Below, in pieces: positions 49,899 through 58,694 of a stretch of 61,896 nucleotides of DNA. Every line of letters starts with the position of its first letter. Within the stretch, counting starts at the first letter, position 1. The notes beneath the pieces were generated by a model. The model searched no databases, was not told where the DNA came from, and saw only the letters and a program-made list of their open reading frames with translations. The stretch covers positions 1-61,896 of the forward strand of contig NZ_BDBN01000049.1 of assembly GCF_001613005.1 (NCBI RefSeq), given 5' to 3'. The position numbers and the translations under genes are program-made. Source of the stretch: Nocardia nova NBRC 15556. GTDB lineage: Bacteria; Actinomycetota; Actinomycetes; Mycobacteriales; Mycobacteriaceae.

Positions 49899-50885
49899 CT
49901 ACGTCGACGCAGAACCGATGCGGGCGACGTATTTGCCCACACCCTGTCCGGATTCCAGCAGGTCGTGTCCGGCAATCACCTCGTCCAGCGACGCCAGTTC
50001 GGTGACCGGGAGCGACAGTGTGCCCTCGGCGAGGTAGTCCAGCACCCGGCGGGTAGCGGCGGCGACCTTCGCCGGCGCACCGGCGACGAGGCCGCGGTGG
50101 CTGAAACCGGTCAGGGTGAGGTTGCCGCCAAGCAGGCGACCGAAGGGCGGGAGCGGGGCGGGTGCGCCGCCACCTGCGTTGCCGAACAAGACAATTCGGC
50201 CGGTGGGGCGGGTGACCTCGAGATCCAGATCGAGTGCCTCGGTGCCGAGCGGGTCGAGCACGAGGTCCACTCCGCGGCCATCGGTCGCCGCGCGGATCTC
50301 CTCGGCCAGGCCGTCGCCGCGGACGAGGACGGTGTCGTAGCCGGGCACCGACCGGCCGGCGCGGCTCACTGTGCCCAGGAGGCGGCCGCCACCGAGCAGC
50401 GGCACCAGTTGTGCCACCGCGCCGCCGATACCGCCGGCGGCGGAATGCACCAGAACCGTATCCCCGGCGGTGAAGCGGCCGGCCTCGGTGAGCAGCAGCA
50501 GAGCGGTCGCCAGGCCGAGTGGGGTGGCGGCGGCCGAGCTCAACGGGACAGCGTCCGGTACCGGGACGGTGAGTTCCGCTCGCGCCGTGGCGATCTCGGC
50601 AAAACCTCCGCCGCCGAGCGCGACGGCCGCGACCCGATCGCCGACGGCCGGTCCGGTGACTTCGGCACCCACTTCGCGCACAGTGCCCGCGATTTCCAAT
50701 CCGGGGCGGTAGGGCCACGACGAGGCGTAGCCCGCATCGCCTCGGCGAGCCATCACGTCCATGAAGTTCACGCCCGCGTAGGCAACGTCGATGGTCACCT
50801 CGCCCGCTGCGGGTCGCGGCGGGTCCACCTCGCGGATCTCCGACTTCTCCGCACCGCCGGGGGCGGTCATCACCAGGGCTCGCAT
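49899..50885 (-). CDS. MDR family quinone oxidoreductase
   Basis: 328 residues; GGGAG 5 nt upstream of the ATG at 50885. QOR type: MRALVMTAPGGAEKSEIREVDPP, GVNFMDVMARRGD, PGLEIAGTVREVG, cofactor loop VHSAAGGIGGAVAQLVPLLGG. Zinc-independent, expected to reduce quinones with NADPH. It is the second QOR within 3 kb but not a recent duplicate of the first. It is divergent from the dehydratase pseudogene with a 221-bp gap that holds no clear operator. Confidence 0.9.
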   Translation of the reverse strand: MRALVMTAPGGAEKSEIREVDPPRPAAGEVTIDVAYAGVNFMDVMARRGDAGYASSWPYRPGLEIAGTVREVGAEVTGPAVGDRVAAVALGGGGFAEIATARAELTVPVPDAVPLSSAAATPLGLATALLLLTEAGRFTAGDTVLVHSAAGGIGGAVAQLVPLLGGGRLLGTVSRAGRSVPGYDTVLVRGDGLAEEIRAATDGRGVDLVLDPLGTEALDLDLEVTRPTGRIVLFGNAGGGAPAPLPPFGRLLGGNLTLTGFSHRGLVAGAPAKVAAATRRVLDYLAEGTLSLPVTELASLDEVIAGHDLLESGQGVGKYVARIGSAST

Positions 50886-51106
50886 CGTCACTCCCAATAC
50901 TTCACTGCCGTCGATCGCGATGGGAATCAACCCCACGCCGCGGAGGTACATTCCTGGCGACCGAGCCGCCGAGCGCGGCCACCGACGCCATGATGATTGT
51001 CCATTCCCGCGGAGAGCCGGCCTTCCCACCGGTAGAGACTTCGGTCCAACTCGCCGCCGCTCCGACCTGCTACACGAAAAGCCCTGCGTAAGACATGCTC
51101 TTATCT

Positions 51107-52893
51107 ATGTCGCAGACGAAGCGCACCGTCGGGGAGCTACGCAGTCAGGCATGGTGGGACAACTCGGGAAACCGGGAGATGACGGCTCTCTATCTCGAGC
51201 GGTTCCTGAATTTCGGTCTCACCCGGGCAGAGCTTCAGTCGGGCCGGCCGATCATCGGAATCGCTCAGACGGGTAATGATCTGGTTCCCTGCAATCGGCA
51301 CCATCTCGCCCTCGCCGACCGGATCAAGGCGGGCGTCCGCGATGGCGGCGGCATTCCGTTCGAATTCCCCGTTCATCCGTTGCAGGAGACGGGAAAGCGT
51401 CCCACCGCGGCGCTGGATCGGAACCTGGCGTATCTCGGACTGGTCGAGGTGCTCTACGGATATCCACTCGACGGAGTGGTTCTGACGACGGGCTGCGACA
51501 AGACCACGCCCGCCTGTCTGAGCGCCGCGGCGACGGTCAATATCCCGGCGATCGTCCTGTCCGGAGGGCCTATGCTCAATGGCTATCATCGCGGCATGCG
51601 GACCGGGTCGGGTCAGGTGATCTGGCAGTCGAAGCGGCTGTTGGCCGCCGGGCAGATCGACTACGACGAATATCTGACGCGAGTGACCGCCTCCGCGCCC
51701 AGCATCGGCCATTGCAACACCATGGGCACCGCACTGTCGATGAACAGTTTGGCCGAGGCGCTGGGAATGTCGTTGCCCGGCTGCGCGGCGATACCGGCTC
51801 CCTACAACGAGCGGGCGCAGATGGCCTACGCCACCGGCCTTCGGGCTGTCACGTTGGTCCGAGAGGATCTGACTCCCCGCAAGATCATGACCCTGCGGGC
51901 CTTCGAGAACGCGATCGTTGTCGCATCGGCCATCGCGGCCTCGACCAACGCGCCCATCCACATCAACGCGATTGCCCGTCACGTCGGTGTGGAGTTGTCC
52001 AACCGGGACTGGCAGCGCGTCGGACGCGACATTCCCGTGCTGGTGAATCTGGCTCCCGCAGGGGAGTTCCTCGGCGAGGACTTCTACCGCGCCGGCGGTG
52101 TCCCGGCAGTCATGCGGTCGCTGCTGGAGCGGGACACCTGCATGGGGACGCCGTAACCGTCTCGGGGCGAACCGTGGCGGAGAACTTGGAGGACGTCCCG
52201 CCCGCCGACCCGGCGGTCATTCGCCCACTCGACGACCCGGTCACCGCAAACGGCGGACTACTCGTCATGGCCGGGAACCTGTTCGACTCGGCGATCATGA
52301 AGACATCGGTCCTCACCGACAACTTCCGGGCCCGCGGTTCGCACCCCGACGATCCGTCGGCGTTCGACTTTCGCGCCATCGTGTTCGACGGGCCGGAGGA
52401 CTACCACGCTCGCATCGAAGACCCGGAGCTGGGCATCGACCGGGACTGCATCCTTGTCATCCGCTATACCGGGCCCGTCGGATATCCGGGCTCGGGCGAG
52501 GTCGTGAACATGGAGCTTCCCGCCGCGCTGATCCAACGAGGCATCACCGCGCTGCCCACCCTCGGAGACGGTCGCCAGAGCGGCACATCGGACGCGCCGT
52601 CCATCCTCAACGCCAGCCCGGAGGCCGCGGTCGGCGGGAATCTCGCCATCCTGCGCACCGGTGATCGGATCCGTGTCGATCTGGACAACGCGCGGGTCGA
52701 CGTCCTCCTGTCGGAGGAGGAGATCACCGCGCGGTGGGCCGACTACACACGACCGGAACTGGAAAACCAGACACCGTGGCAGGAGATCTACCGGGCCACG
52801 GTCGGCCAACTGGACAGCGGCGGCTGCCTCGAGCTTGCCGTGGCGTACCAGGACCTCGTCCACACCAAGGGGATTCCTCGTGACTCACACTGA
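51107..52893 (+). pseudogene. IlvD/Edd-family dehydratase, single-base frameshift
   Basis: An Fe-S dehydratase related to dihydroxy-acid and sugar-acid (gluconate/arabinonate) dehydratases. The first part has TTGCDKTTPACL and GHCNTMGTALSMN, supplying cluster Cys residues, and PGCAAIPAPYNERAQ. Near 52126-52130 the reading frame breaks: GAGCGGG where GAGGCGGG would continue. The second part resumes in another frame as HGDAVTVSGRTVAENL and finishes normally (GNLAILRTGDRIRVDL) with the catalytic Ser region near GDGRQSGTSDAPSILN. If the missing base is real the gene is dead, because the break removes the whole C-terminal domain. Otherwise it is one sequencing error in an intact gene of about 595 residues. 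The stop overlaps the next start. Confidence 0.85.
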
Positions 52894-53905
52894 CTCCGGC
52901 GAAACGATCCTGATCGCCGACTTCGACTTCGGCGATGTGGATATCGAACGCGCAATCATCGAGGGGGCCGGTCTGCGGCTGGTTGCCGCGCAGTGCAAGA
53001 GCGAGGACGAGGTGATCGAGGCGGGCCGCGAGGCCGGCGGCGTCCTGACTCAGTACGCGCGGGTCGGATCGCGCGCGATCAGCGCGATGACCCGGTGCCG
53101 GGTGATCGCCCGCTACGGCACCGGAGTGGACATCGTCGATGTCGACGCCGCGACCCGCCACGGAATACAGGTCACGAACGCGCCGAACGAATGGTGTGCC
53201 GAAGAGGTCGCCGATCATGCGGTCGCGCTGTGGCTCGCGTCCGCCCGCAAGATCTGCCGGTACGACCGGGCGACCCGGCAGGGCGAATGGCATTGGAAGA
53301 CCGGGGAGCCCATCCACAGATTGCGGGGTCAGGTGCTGGGCCTGCTGTCCTTCGGGGCGATCGCACGGCTCATCGCCGAACGCGCGAAAGCCTTCGGCGT
53401 AGAGGTCTGGGCATACGACCCCTTCGCCGACCAGTCCGAGATCCGAGCAGCTCAGGTCCGGCCGATGTCGTTCGACGACCTCGTGGCAGGTGCCGACTAC
53501 GTCATCGTCCAAACGCCGCTCACTCCGCAGACCCACCACACCTTCGACCGTGCGACGCTGCGCAGGATGAAATCGACTGCCATCCTTGTGAATACAGCAC
53601 GCGGACCGATCGTGGAGGACGCGGCGCTGCATCAGGCGCTCACCGAAGGATGGATCGCCGGCGCGGCACTGGACGACCTCGAGGAGGAGCCCGCGAAACA
53701 GCGCGAATGGCGCCCGACCAACCCCCTCCTCGAACTACCCAACATCATCGTCACACCCCACGCCGCCTACTACTCCGAGGAAGCTGTCAGAACGGTGCGG
53801 GCCATCGCCGCGGAAGAGGCCGTCCGGGTTCTGACCGGGAAACCGGCGCGATACCCGGTCAACGACCTACCGCCCGGCGCCGGGCGGAACGAAGTTCGGA
53901 GGTGA
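52880..53905 (+). CDS. D-isomer-specific 2-hydroxyacid dehydrogenase (SerA/CtBP-like)
   Basis: 341 residues from the GTG at 52880, 14 nt inside the dehydratase gene, with AAGGGG 7 nt upstream. The catalytic triad is present: Arg in LVNTARGPIV, Glu in DDLEEEP, His in IVTPHAAYYS. The NAD loop GLLSFGAIARLIAERAKAFG has lost the middle glycine of GxGxxG, as in some relatives. With the dehydratase it probably processed a sugar acid or hydroxy acid: dehydration to a 2-keto acid and reduction, or the reverse. Substrate not determined. Confidence 0.88.
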   Translation: MTHTDSGETILIADFDFGDVDIERAIIEGAGLRLVAAQCKSEDEVIEAGREAGGVLTQYARVGSRAISAMTRCRVIARYGTGVDIVDVDAATRHGIQVTNAPNEWCAEEVADHAVALWLASARKICRYDRATRQGEWHWKTGEPIHRLRGQVLGLLSFGAIARLIAERAKAFGVEVWAYDPFADQSEIRAAQVRPMSFDDLVAGADYVIVQTPLTPQTHHTFDRATLRRMKSTAILVNTARGPIVEDAALHQALTEGWIAGAALDDLEEEPAKQREWRPTNPLLELPNIIVTPHAAYYSEEAVRTVRAIAAEEAVRVLTGKPARYPVNDLPPGAGRNEVRR

Positions 53906-54107
53906 CAAGCCCGACGGACTGCCGAACCGAAAGGCTCTCACACAGAGGGTATTTCAGCATCAACTTGCCGGAGTCGCGGTCGACGGCCGTACGTTCACAG
54001 TCCCACTCGAACAGTCCGGGTCAGTCCGCGCTCGGCGTCGGAATCGGCGTACGGGCGTTGATGGCCTCGGCTATTTCGGCCGCTTCGGCGAGAGCAGTCG
54101 GTTGCCG

Positions 54108-54836
54108 CTAGTTCGTGTGTCCAACCTGCCATGCTCGGGTCAGGGTCTGATGCAGCAGTCTTTTGTGTTCGCGTACCGCGCGCGTGTCGGTCCGTCGTGG
54201 GTGCAGGGCTTCGGCCACCAGATGCAGGAACCTGCGCCGATCGGTGCCGAAGGCCACGAGCAACTCCTCCCCGCTGGAGCCGCCGAAGGGCGCCCATCGA
54301 ACGGCGAAGGCGACCAGTGTCTTTTCGGGGGCGCTCAGCAGGCCCGCTCGTGCCATCAGATCGCAGCGGCGCAGCGAGGACCGCACCCACGCGGCGTCGC
54401 ATTCCGTGCCGCGGTCTGCCGCGTCACCGGGCGACTCGCGAAGCTGTTCCTTGGGCGCGGTGTCGATCGTGAAGACCGGGAAGCGGTCGTATTTGGGCCG
54501 GGCCTCGAAGCGCACCCGCACCGGGTGGTCGGAGGAGGTCGGGAGGTCGCCTTCGACGGTGGCGTAGATGCGTGGTCCCTCGTCGAGTTCGACGATGGCG
54601 ATCGTCAGCGGGACGACCTCGGCATGCGGTGCGCCTATGCTGCGGTGCACCAGCCGGTAGGACACGAGCGAGCCGCGGCCGGACGATGGGGTCCACTCCA
54701 TGTTCCGGGTACGGCACGCGGCGCATTCCGCAGTGGTCGGCGCGTGCATTCCGTCGCATTGCCTGCAGCGTCGAACCATCAGAGAGTCGCCGGTGCGGGT
54801 GTGGTAGCCGCTCGGTGTCTGTGTGTGCTGGACCAT
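54108..54836 (-). CDS. OB-fold/Zn-ribbon (DUF35, ChsH2-like) protein with extra C-terminal helical domain
   Basis: 242 residues. The rubredoxin-like Zn ribbon has Cys24, Cys27, Cys38 and Cys41 (RRCRQCDGMHAPTTAECAACR), then an OB fold (about 50-130) with GRGSLVSYRLVHRS and TIAIVELDEGPRIYATVEGD. Such proteins pair with acyl-CoA hydratases or thiolases in steroid and lipid breakdown, but no such partner is present here. A further 75 residues (EKTLVAFAVRWAPFGG, FGTDRRRFLHLVAEAL) resemble the DUF3263 helical domain of mycobacterial DNA-associated proteins, an unusual fusion. The upstream gap to the kinase (54837-55076) shows no gene. Confidence 0.75.
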   Translation of the reverse strand: MVQHTQTPSGYHTRTGDSLMVRRCRQCDGMHAPTTAECAACRTRNMEWTPSSGRGSLVSYRLVHRSIGAPHAEVVPLTIAIVELDEGPRIYATVEGDLPTSSDHPVRVRFEARPKYDRFPVFTIDTAPKEQLRESPGDAADRGTECDAAWVRSSLRRCDLMARAGLLSAPEKTLVAFAVRWAPFGGSSGEELLVAFGTDRRRFLHLVAEALHPRRTDTRAVREHKRLLHQTLTRAWQVGHTN

Positions 54837-55076
54837 CGCAAACCTCGAAGGTGATATCGGGATCCCCCGCATTCACAGCTTCGTTTCCGGGCGTGTCTCG
54901 CGCGACGGTAGAACTACCCGGAACATACCTATTTTTCGACCGGGGAGCCCGCTCCTCGGTGTGGAGCGGCCGTGTCGGAGGAGCCGGGTGCTGTGGTCGA
55001 AGCGCCGGTCTCGCGGCTTTGCCGGCGATACGCTGGCGGTGTCGGAAGGTGAGCGCATGGCGCCCGGTACAGCCCA

Positions 55077-58000
55077 ATGCTTCGCGAGCGACTGATGGTC
55101 GACGAGGATCCGCTGCGGACCAGCCGCGACGTGAACATACCCGTGGCGGTGGAGTTGAGTGCGTCGGGTTTCGAGGATGCCGAGGAGATCGGGCACGGCG
55201 GTTTCGGTGTGGTGTACCGCTGTACGCAGCCGGCCCTGGATCGCGCAGTGGCGGTGAAGGTATTGACCGCGGAGTTGGACGCCGACAATCAGGCGCGGTT
55301 CTTGCGGGAGCAGAAGGCGATGGGCCGGTTGACCGGGCATCCGAATATCGTCACGGTGTTGCAGGTGGGCGTGACCGCGAGTGGGCGGCCGTATCTGGTG
55401 ATGCCGTATCACTCGCTGGATTCGCTGGATGCGTGGATTCGCCGGGAAGGGCCGTTGCCGGTCGAGACGGTGCTGTGGGTGGGGGTGAAGATCGCGGGTG
55501 CGCTGGAGACCGCGCATCGGCTGGGGATCATGCATCGGGATGTGAAGCCGGGCAATATCCTGCTGAGCGAGTACGGGGAACCGGCACTCACCGACTTCGG
55601 TATCGCCCGGATCGCCGGCGGCTTCCATACGGCCACGGGGGTGGTGACCGCCTCGCCGGCCTTCACCGCGCCCGAGGTGCTCGCAGGGGAAGCGGCGACG
55701 CCGGCCGCGGATGTGTACGGGCTCGGTGCGACCCTGTTCGCCGCATTGACTGGGCATGCCGCGTTCGAGCGGCGCACCGGTGAGCAGGTCGTCGCGCAGT
55801 TCCTGCGGATCACCAGTGCGCCGCTGCCGGATCTGCGCGAAGGCGGCATCCCCGAAGACGTCGCCGCGCTCGTGGAGTCGGCGATGAATCGGGATCGGCA
55901 GGCGCGGCCCTCGGCGGCGGAGCTGGGCGAGGCGCTGCGAGAGGTCCAGCACCGCCACGGATACCGGGTCGGCGAGATGGCCCTGCCAGGACAGCCGGCC
56001 GCCAAGCGAAGGCCGCGCGACGAGACGTCGCCGAATACCGAATCCGTTCCACAGCAACCAGTTTCAGGACGCGCCGGCACGGCCGAGCTCCCGCTCGAGC
56101 TGACCAGTTTCATCGACCGACGGGGAGAGATGGCCGAGATCAAGAACCTGCTGGCAACGGGGCGGCTGGTGACGTTGACCGGTGTCGGCGGGGTCGGTAA
56201 GACGCGGCTGGCGTTACGGGCGGCGTCGATGGTGCGCACCGATTTCGCCGACGGGGTGTGGCTGATAGAACTCGCCGACGTGACCGATCCGGCACTGCTG
56301 ATCGATGTGGTGGCGGGTGCGCTGGGGTTGCGCGACGATCCGGCGCGGCCGATGCGTGAGGCGTTGGTGGAATTCTTGCGTGCGCGGGAGGCGCTGCTGG
56401 TTCTGGACAACGGCGAACAGGTCGTGGACGCGTTGGCGGATCTGGTGGAAACGCTGTTGCTGGCGTGCGCGGACCTGCGGGTTCTGGTGACAACCCGGGA
56501 GCCGCTCGACATCGCCGGAGAAGCGGTGCTGCGGGTCTCGCCACTGACCGTTCCGACTCTCGACGCGGCGCCGACGCTGCGGGCACTGCCTCGATACGAC
56601 GCGGTGGCGTTGTTCACCGAGCGCGCGGCGGCGGTGGTGCCCGGATTCGAGGTCACCGAGAAGAATATGTCCGCGGTGGCGGGAATCTGCGCCCGATTGG
56701 AGGGCCTGCCTCTGGCGATCGAACTCGCCGCCGCGCGGATCCGCACGATGTCGCCCGAGCAGATCCTGGCTCGGATGACCGACCGCTACGCACTGCTCAC
56801 TCGCGGCAGCCGCACCGCACCGCAGCGGCAGCAGACGTTGCGGTGGTGTATCGATTGGAGCTACCGCCTGTGCGCACCGGCCGAGCAGCGGCTGTGGGCT
56901 CAATTGTCGGTGTTCGCGGGCGGTTTCGAGATGGATGCGGTCGAGCGGGTCTGCACGGCCGAGGCGGGGCGGGGGAGTCTGCTCGACGAGTTGTCGTCGC
57001 TGGTGGATAAGTCGATCGTGATCCGGGAGGAGCTGGAGGGCGCTGTCCGGTTCCGGATGTTCGAGACCGTGCGCGACTACGGGCGTGAGCAGTTGCGGGA
57101 GGCCGGCGAGGAAACCGCTGTGCGTCGGCGCCACCTCGATTGGTGCCGGCAGTTGACGGGGGATGCCGAAGCCGAATGGATCAGCGAGCGGCAGCCCGAC
57201 TGGCTGGCGCGACTCGAACGCGAGCAACTGAACCTGCGCGAAGCGCTCGAGTTCTGCCTGTCCGACGACACCACGGAATCGGGTGAGGCCGGACTGCGCA
57301 TGGTCACCGCGCTGTGGCTGTTCTGGAGCTTCCGGGGTCTGTACGGCGAGGGGCGGCGCTGGATCGACCGCGTCCTCGCGCACCCCGGCGCGCACACCCT
57401 TCCCGTTCGTATCCGGGCGCTGCATGTCGGCACCGTGATGGCGGCCGAGCAGCAAGATTTCGCTGCCGCGGAATCGCTGCTGGAACAGATCCGCGACCTC
57501 GCCGAACAGGACCCCGCTCCGCTGCATCGGGCATTGGTCGCCTCCGCCGACGGCATTCTGGCGCTGTACCGAGGCGAACCCGAACGCGCGGTCTCCGGTT
57601 TCGAAAGCGCCATCGAGGTGGCCGGTTTGGATCCGGCCGGACATCTCCATATCGCGGCGTCGATGACACTCGGCTGGGCGCTGGCGGCGCAGGGCGATAT
57701 CCGGCGGGCAATCGAGAACCACGAACAAGTCTTGGCCGTCACCGAGTCACACGGTGAATCGCTGTTCCGGTCGAGCACGTTGTGGGGATTGGGAATCTAC
57801 AGCTGGCAGCAGGGCGAAAACTCGCGCGCCCGAGAGTTTCTGGGGCGCTCGCTGCGGGTGAACGAACGCGTCCGGAGCCCTCTGATCGCGGTGCTCGATC
57901 TCGAGGGGCTGGCCTGGATCGTCGCCGAGGAGGACGGTGAACGCGCGGCGGTGCTGATGGGTGCCGCGGAAAGTCTGTTGCGGTCCGGTTCCGGTTTCTC

Positions 58001-58373
58001 GATCTTCTTCCCGCAGCTGTCGCAATCGCACGAGGAGTGCGACCGCATCGTGCGCCGCGCGCTCGGCGAGCGACGGTTCGGTGCGGCGTTGCGGCGCGGC
58101 CGGGCGATGACGATGAACGCCGCGGTGGCCTACGCACTCGGCGAGCAGCCGGCCGAGTCGCCTCCTGCCTCCACCGGGCCGGCGCAGCTGACCAAGCGTG
58201 AACAGCAGGTCGCGGAGCTGGTCGCGCAAGGGCTCACCAACAAGCAGATCGCCACGAATCTGGTGATCTCGCAGCGCACCGCCCAGGGGCACGTCGAACA
58301 CATCCTGACAAAACTCGGATTCACCTCCCGCGCCCAGATAGCGGCCTGGTTCGTGGACCGCGCTCGTCGGTAG
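55077..58373 (+). CDS. PknK-like Ser/Thr kinase with STAND ATPase, TPR-like and LuxR HTH domains
   Basis: About 1098 residues (an ATG at 55095 is an alternative start). Kinase domain (about 30-300): GHGGFGVVYR Gly loop, Lys61 in VAVKV, HRD at 153-155 in MHRDVKPGN, DFG at 173-175. Next a STAND/NB-ARC-like ATPase with P-loop GVGGVGKT (369-376), VLVTTREPLDIAG and LPLAIELAAARIRTMS. A helical-repeat region (about 650-1010) includes TPR-like units. It ends in a LuxR HTH (LTKREQQVAELVAQGLTNKQIA, then RTAQGHVEHIL). No membrane span. M. tuberculosis PknK has the same order and a similar length and controls growth and translation genes. The sensor ligand is unknown; it may act as a kinase-regulated transcription factor. 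Confidence 0.9.
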   Translation: MLRERLMVDEDPLRTSRDVNIPVAVELSASGFEDAEEIGHGGFGVVYRCTQPALDRAVAVKVLTAELDADNQARFLREQKAMGRLTGHPNIVTVLQVGVTASGRPYLVMPYHSLDSLDAWIRREGPLPVETVLWVGVKIAGALETAHRLGIMHRDVKPGNILLSEYGEPALTDFGIARIAGGFHTATGVVTASPAFTAPEVLAGEAATPAADVYGLGATLFAALTGHAAFERRTGEQVVAQFLRITSAPLPDLREGGIPEDVAALVESAMNRDRQARPSAAELGEALREVQHRHGYRVGEMALPGQPAAKRRPRDETSPNTESVPQQPVSGRAGTAELPLELTSFIDRRGEMAEIKNLLATGRLVTLTGVGGVGKTRLALRAASMVRTDFADGVWLIELADVTDPALLIDVVAGALGLRDDPARPMREALVEFLRAREALLVLDNGEQVVDALADLVETLLLACADLRVLVTTREPLDIAGEAVLRVSPLTVPTLDAAPTLRALPRYDAVALFTERAAAVVPGFEVTEKNMSAVAGICARLEGLPLAIELAAARIRTMSPEQILARMTDRYALLTRGSRTAPQRQQTLRWCIDWSYRLCAPAEQRLWAQLSVFAGGFEMDAVERVCTAEAGRGSLLDELSSLVDKSIVIREELEGAVRFRMFETVRDYGREQLREAGEETAVRRRHLDWCRQLTGDAEAEWISERQPDWLARLEREQLNLREALEFCLSDDTTESGEAGLRMVTALWLFWSFRGLYGEGRRWIDRVLAHPGAHTLPVRIRALHVGTVMAAEQQDFAAAESLLEQIRDLAEQDPAPLHRALVASADGILALYRGEPERAVSGFESAIEVAGLDPAGHLHIAASMTLGWALAAQGDIRRAIENHEQVLAVTESHGESLFRSSTLWGLGIYSWQQGENSRAREFLGRSLRVNERVRSPLIAVLDLEGLAWIVAEEDGERAAVLMGAAESLLRSGSGFSIFFPQLSQSHEECDRIVRRALGERRFGAALRRGRAMTMNAAVAYALGEQPAESPPASTGPAQLTKREQQVAELVAQGLTNKQIATNLVISQRTAQGHVEHILTKLGFTSRAQIAAWFVDRARR

Positions 58374-58413
58374 AGTTCCTGAGTCGCAACCCGGTCGCCA
58401 TGGGCCGGGAGCG

Positions 58414-58444
58414 ACGAGTTCGGCTGCCCCGCAGCCGAACTCGT
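58414..58444 (+). terminator. Hairpin after the kinase gene
   Basis: A perfect 13-bp stem (58414-58426 with 58432-58444), loop CCCCG, lies 40 nt after the kinase stop. The rest of the 321-bp gap between the convergent kinase and decarboxylase genes (58374-58694) shows no gene that I can support. Confidence 0.7.
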
Positions 58445-58694
58445 ACGCGCCGGCACCGCGAACCGGGCGGGTCGACCGGCCCCTGAGATCGACACCTTCA
58501 TCGATCGCGGTGAGGGGCTTGCTAGGGGTGTGGTCGGCCGACCTCGCATGCGGCTTCGTCGTGTCAGCGAGCTCCGTCCGCCAGGAGTTCGTTCAGCGGG
58601 TCGACGCCGGCGAGAAGCCGTCGTGAGCGATCGCCCGAACCGTCGATGAGCGCCGCATCGATAGCCCGCGGCGAGCGAGCGCGACGGGGCAGGG

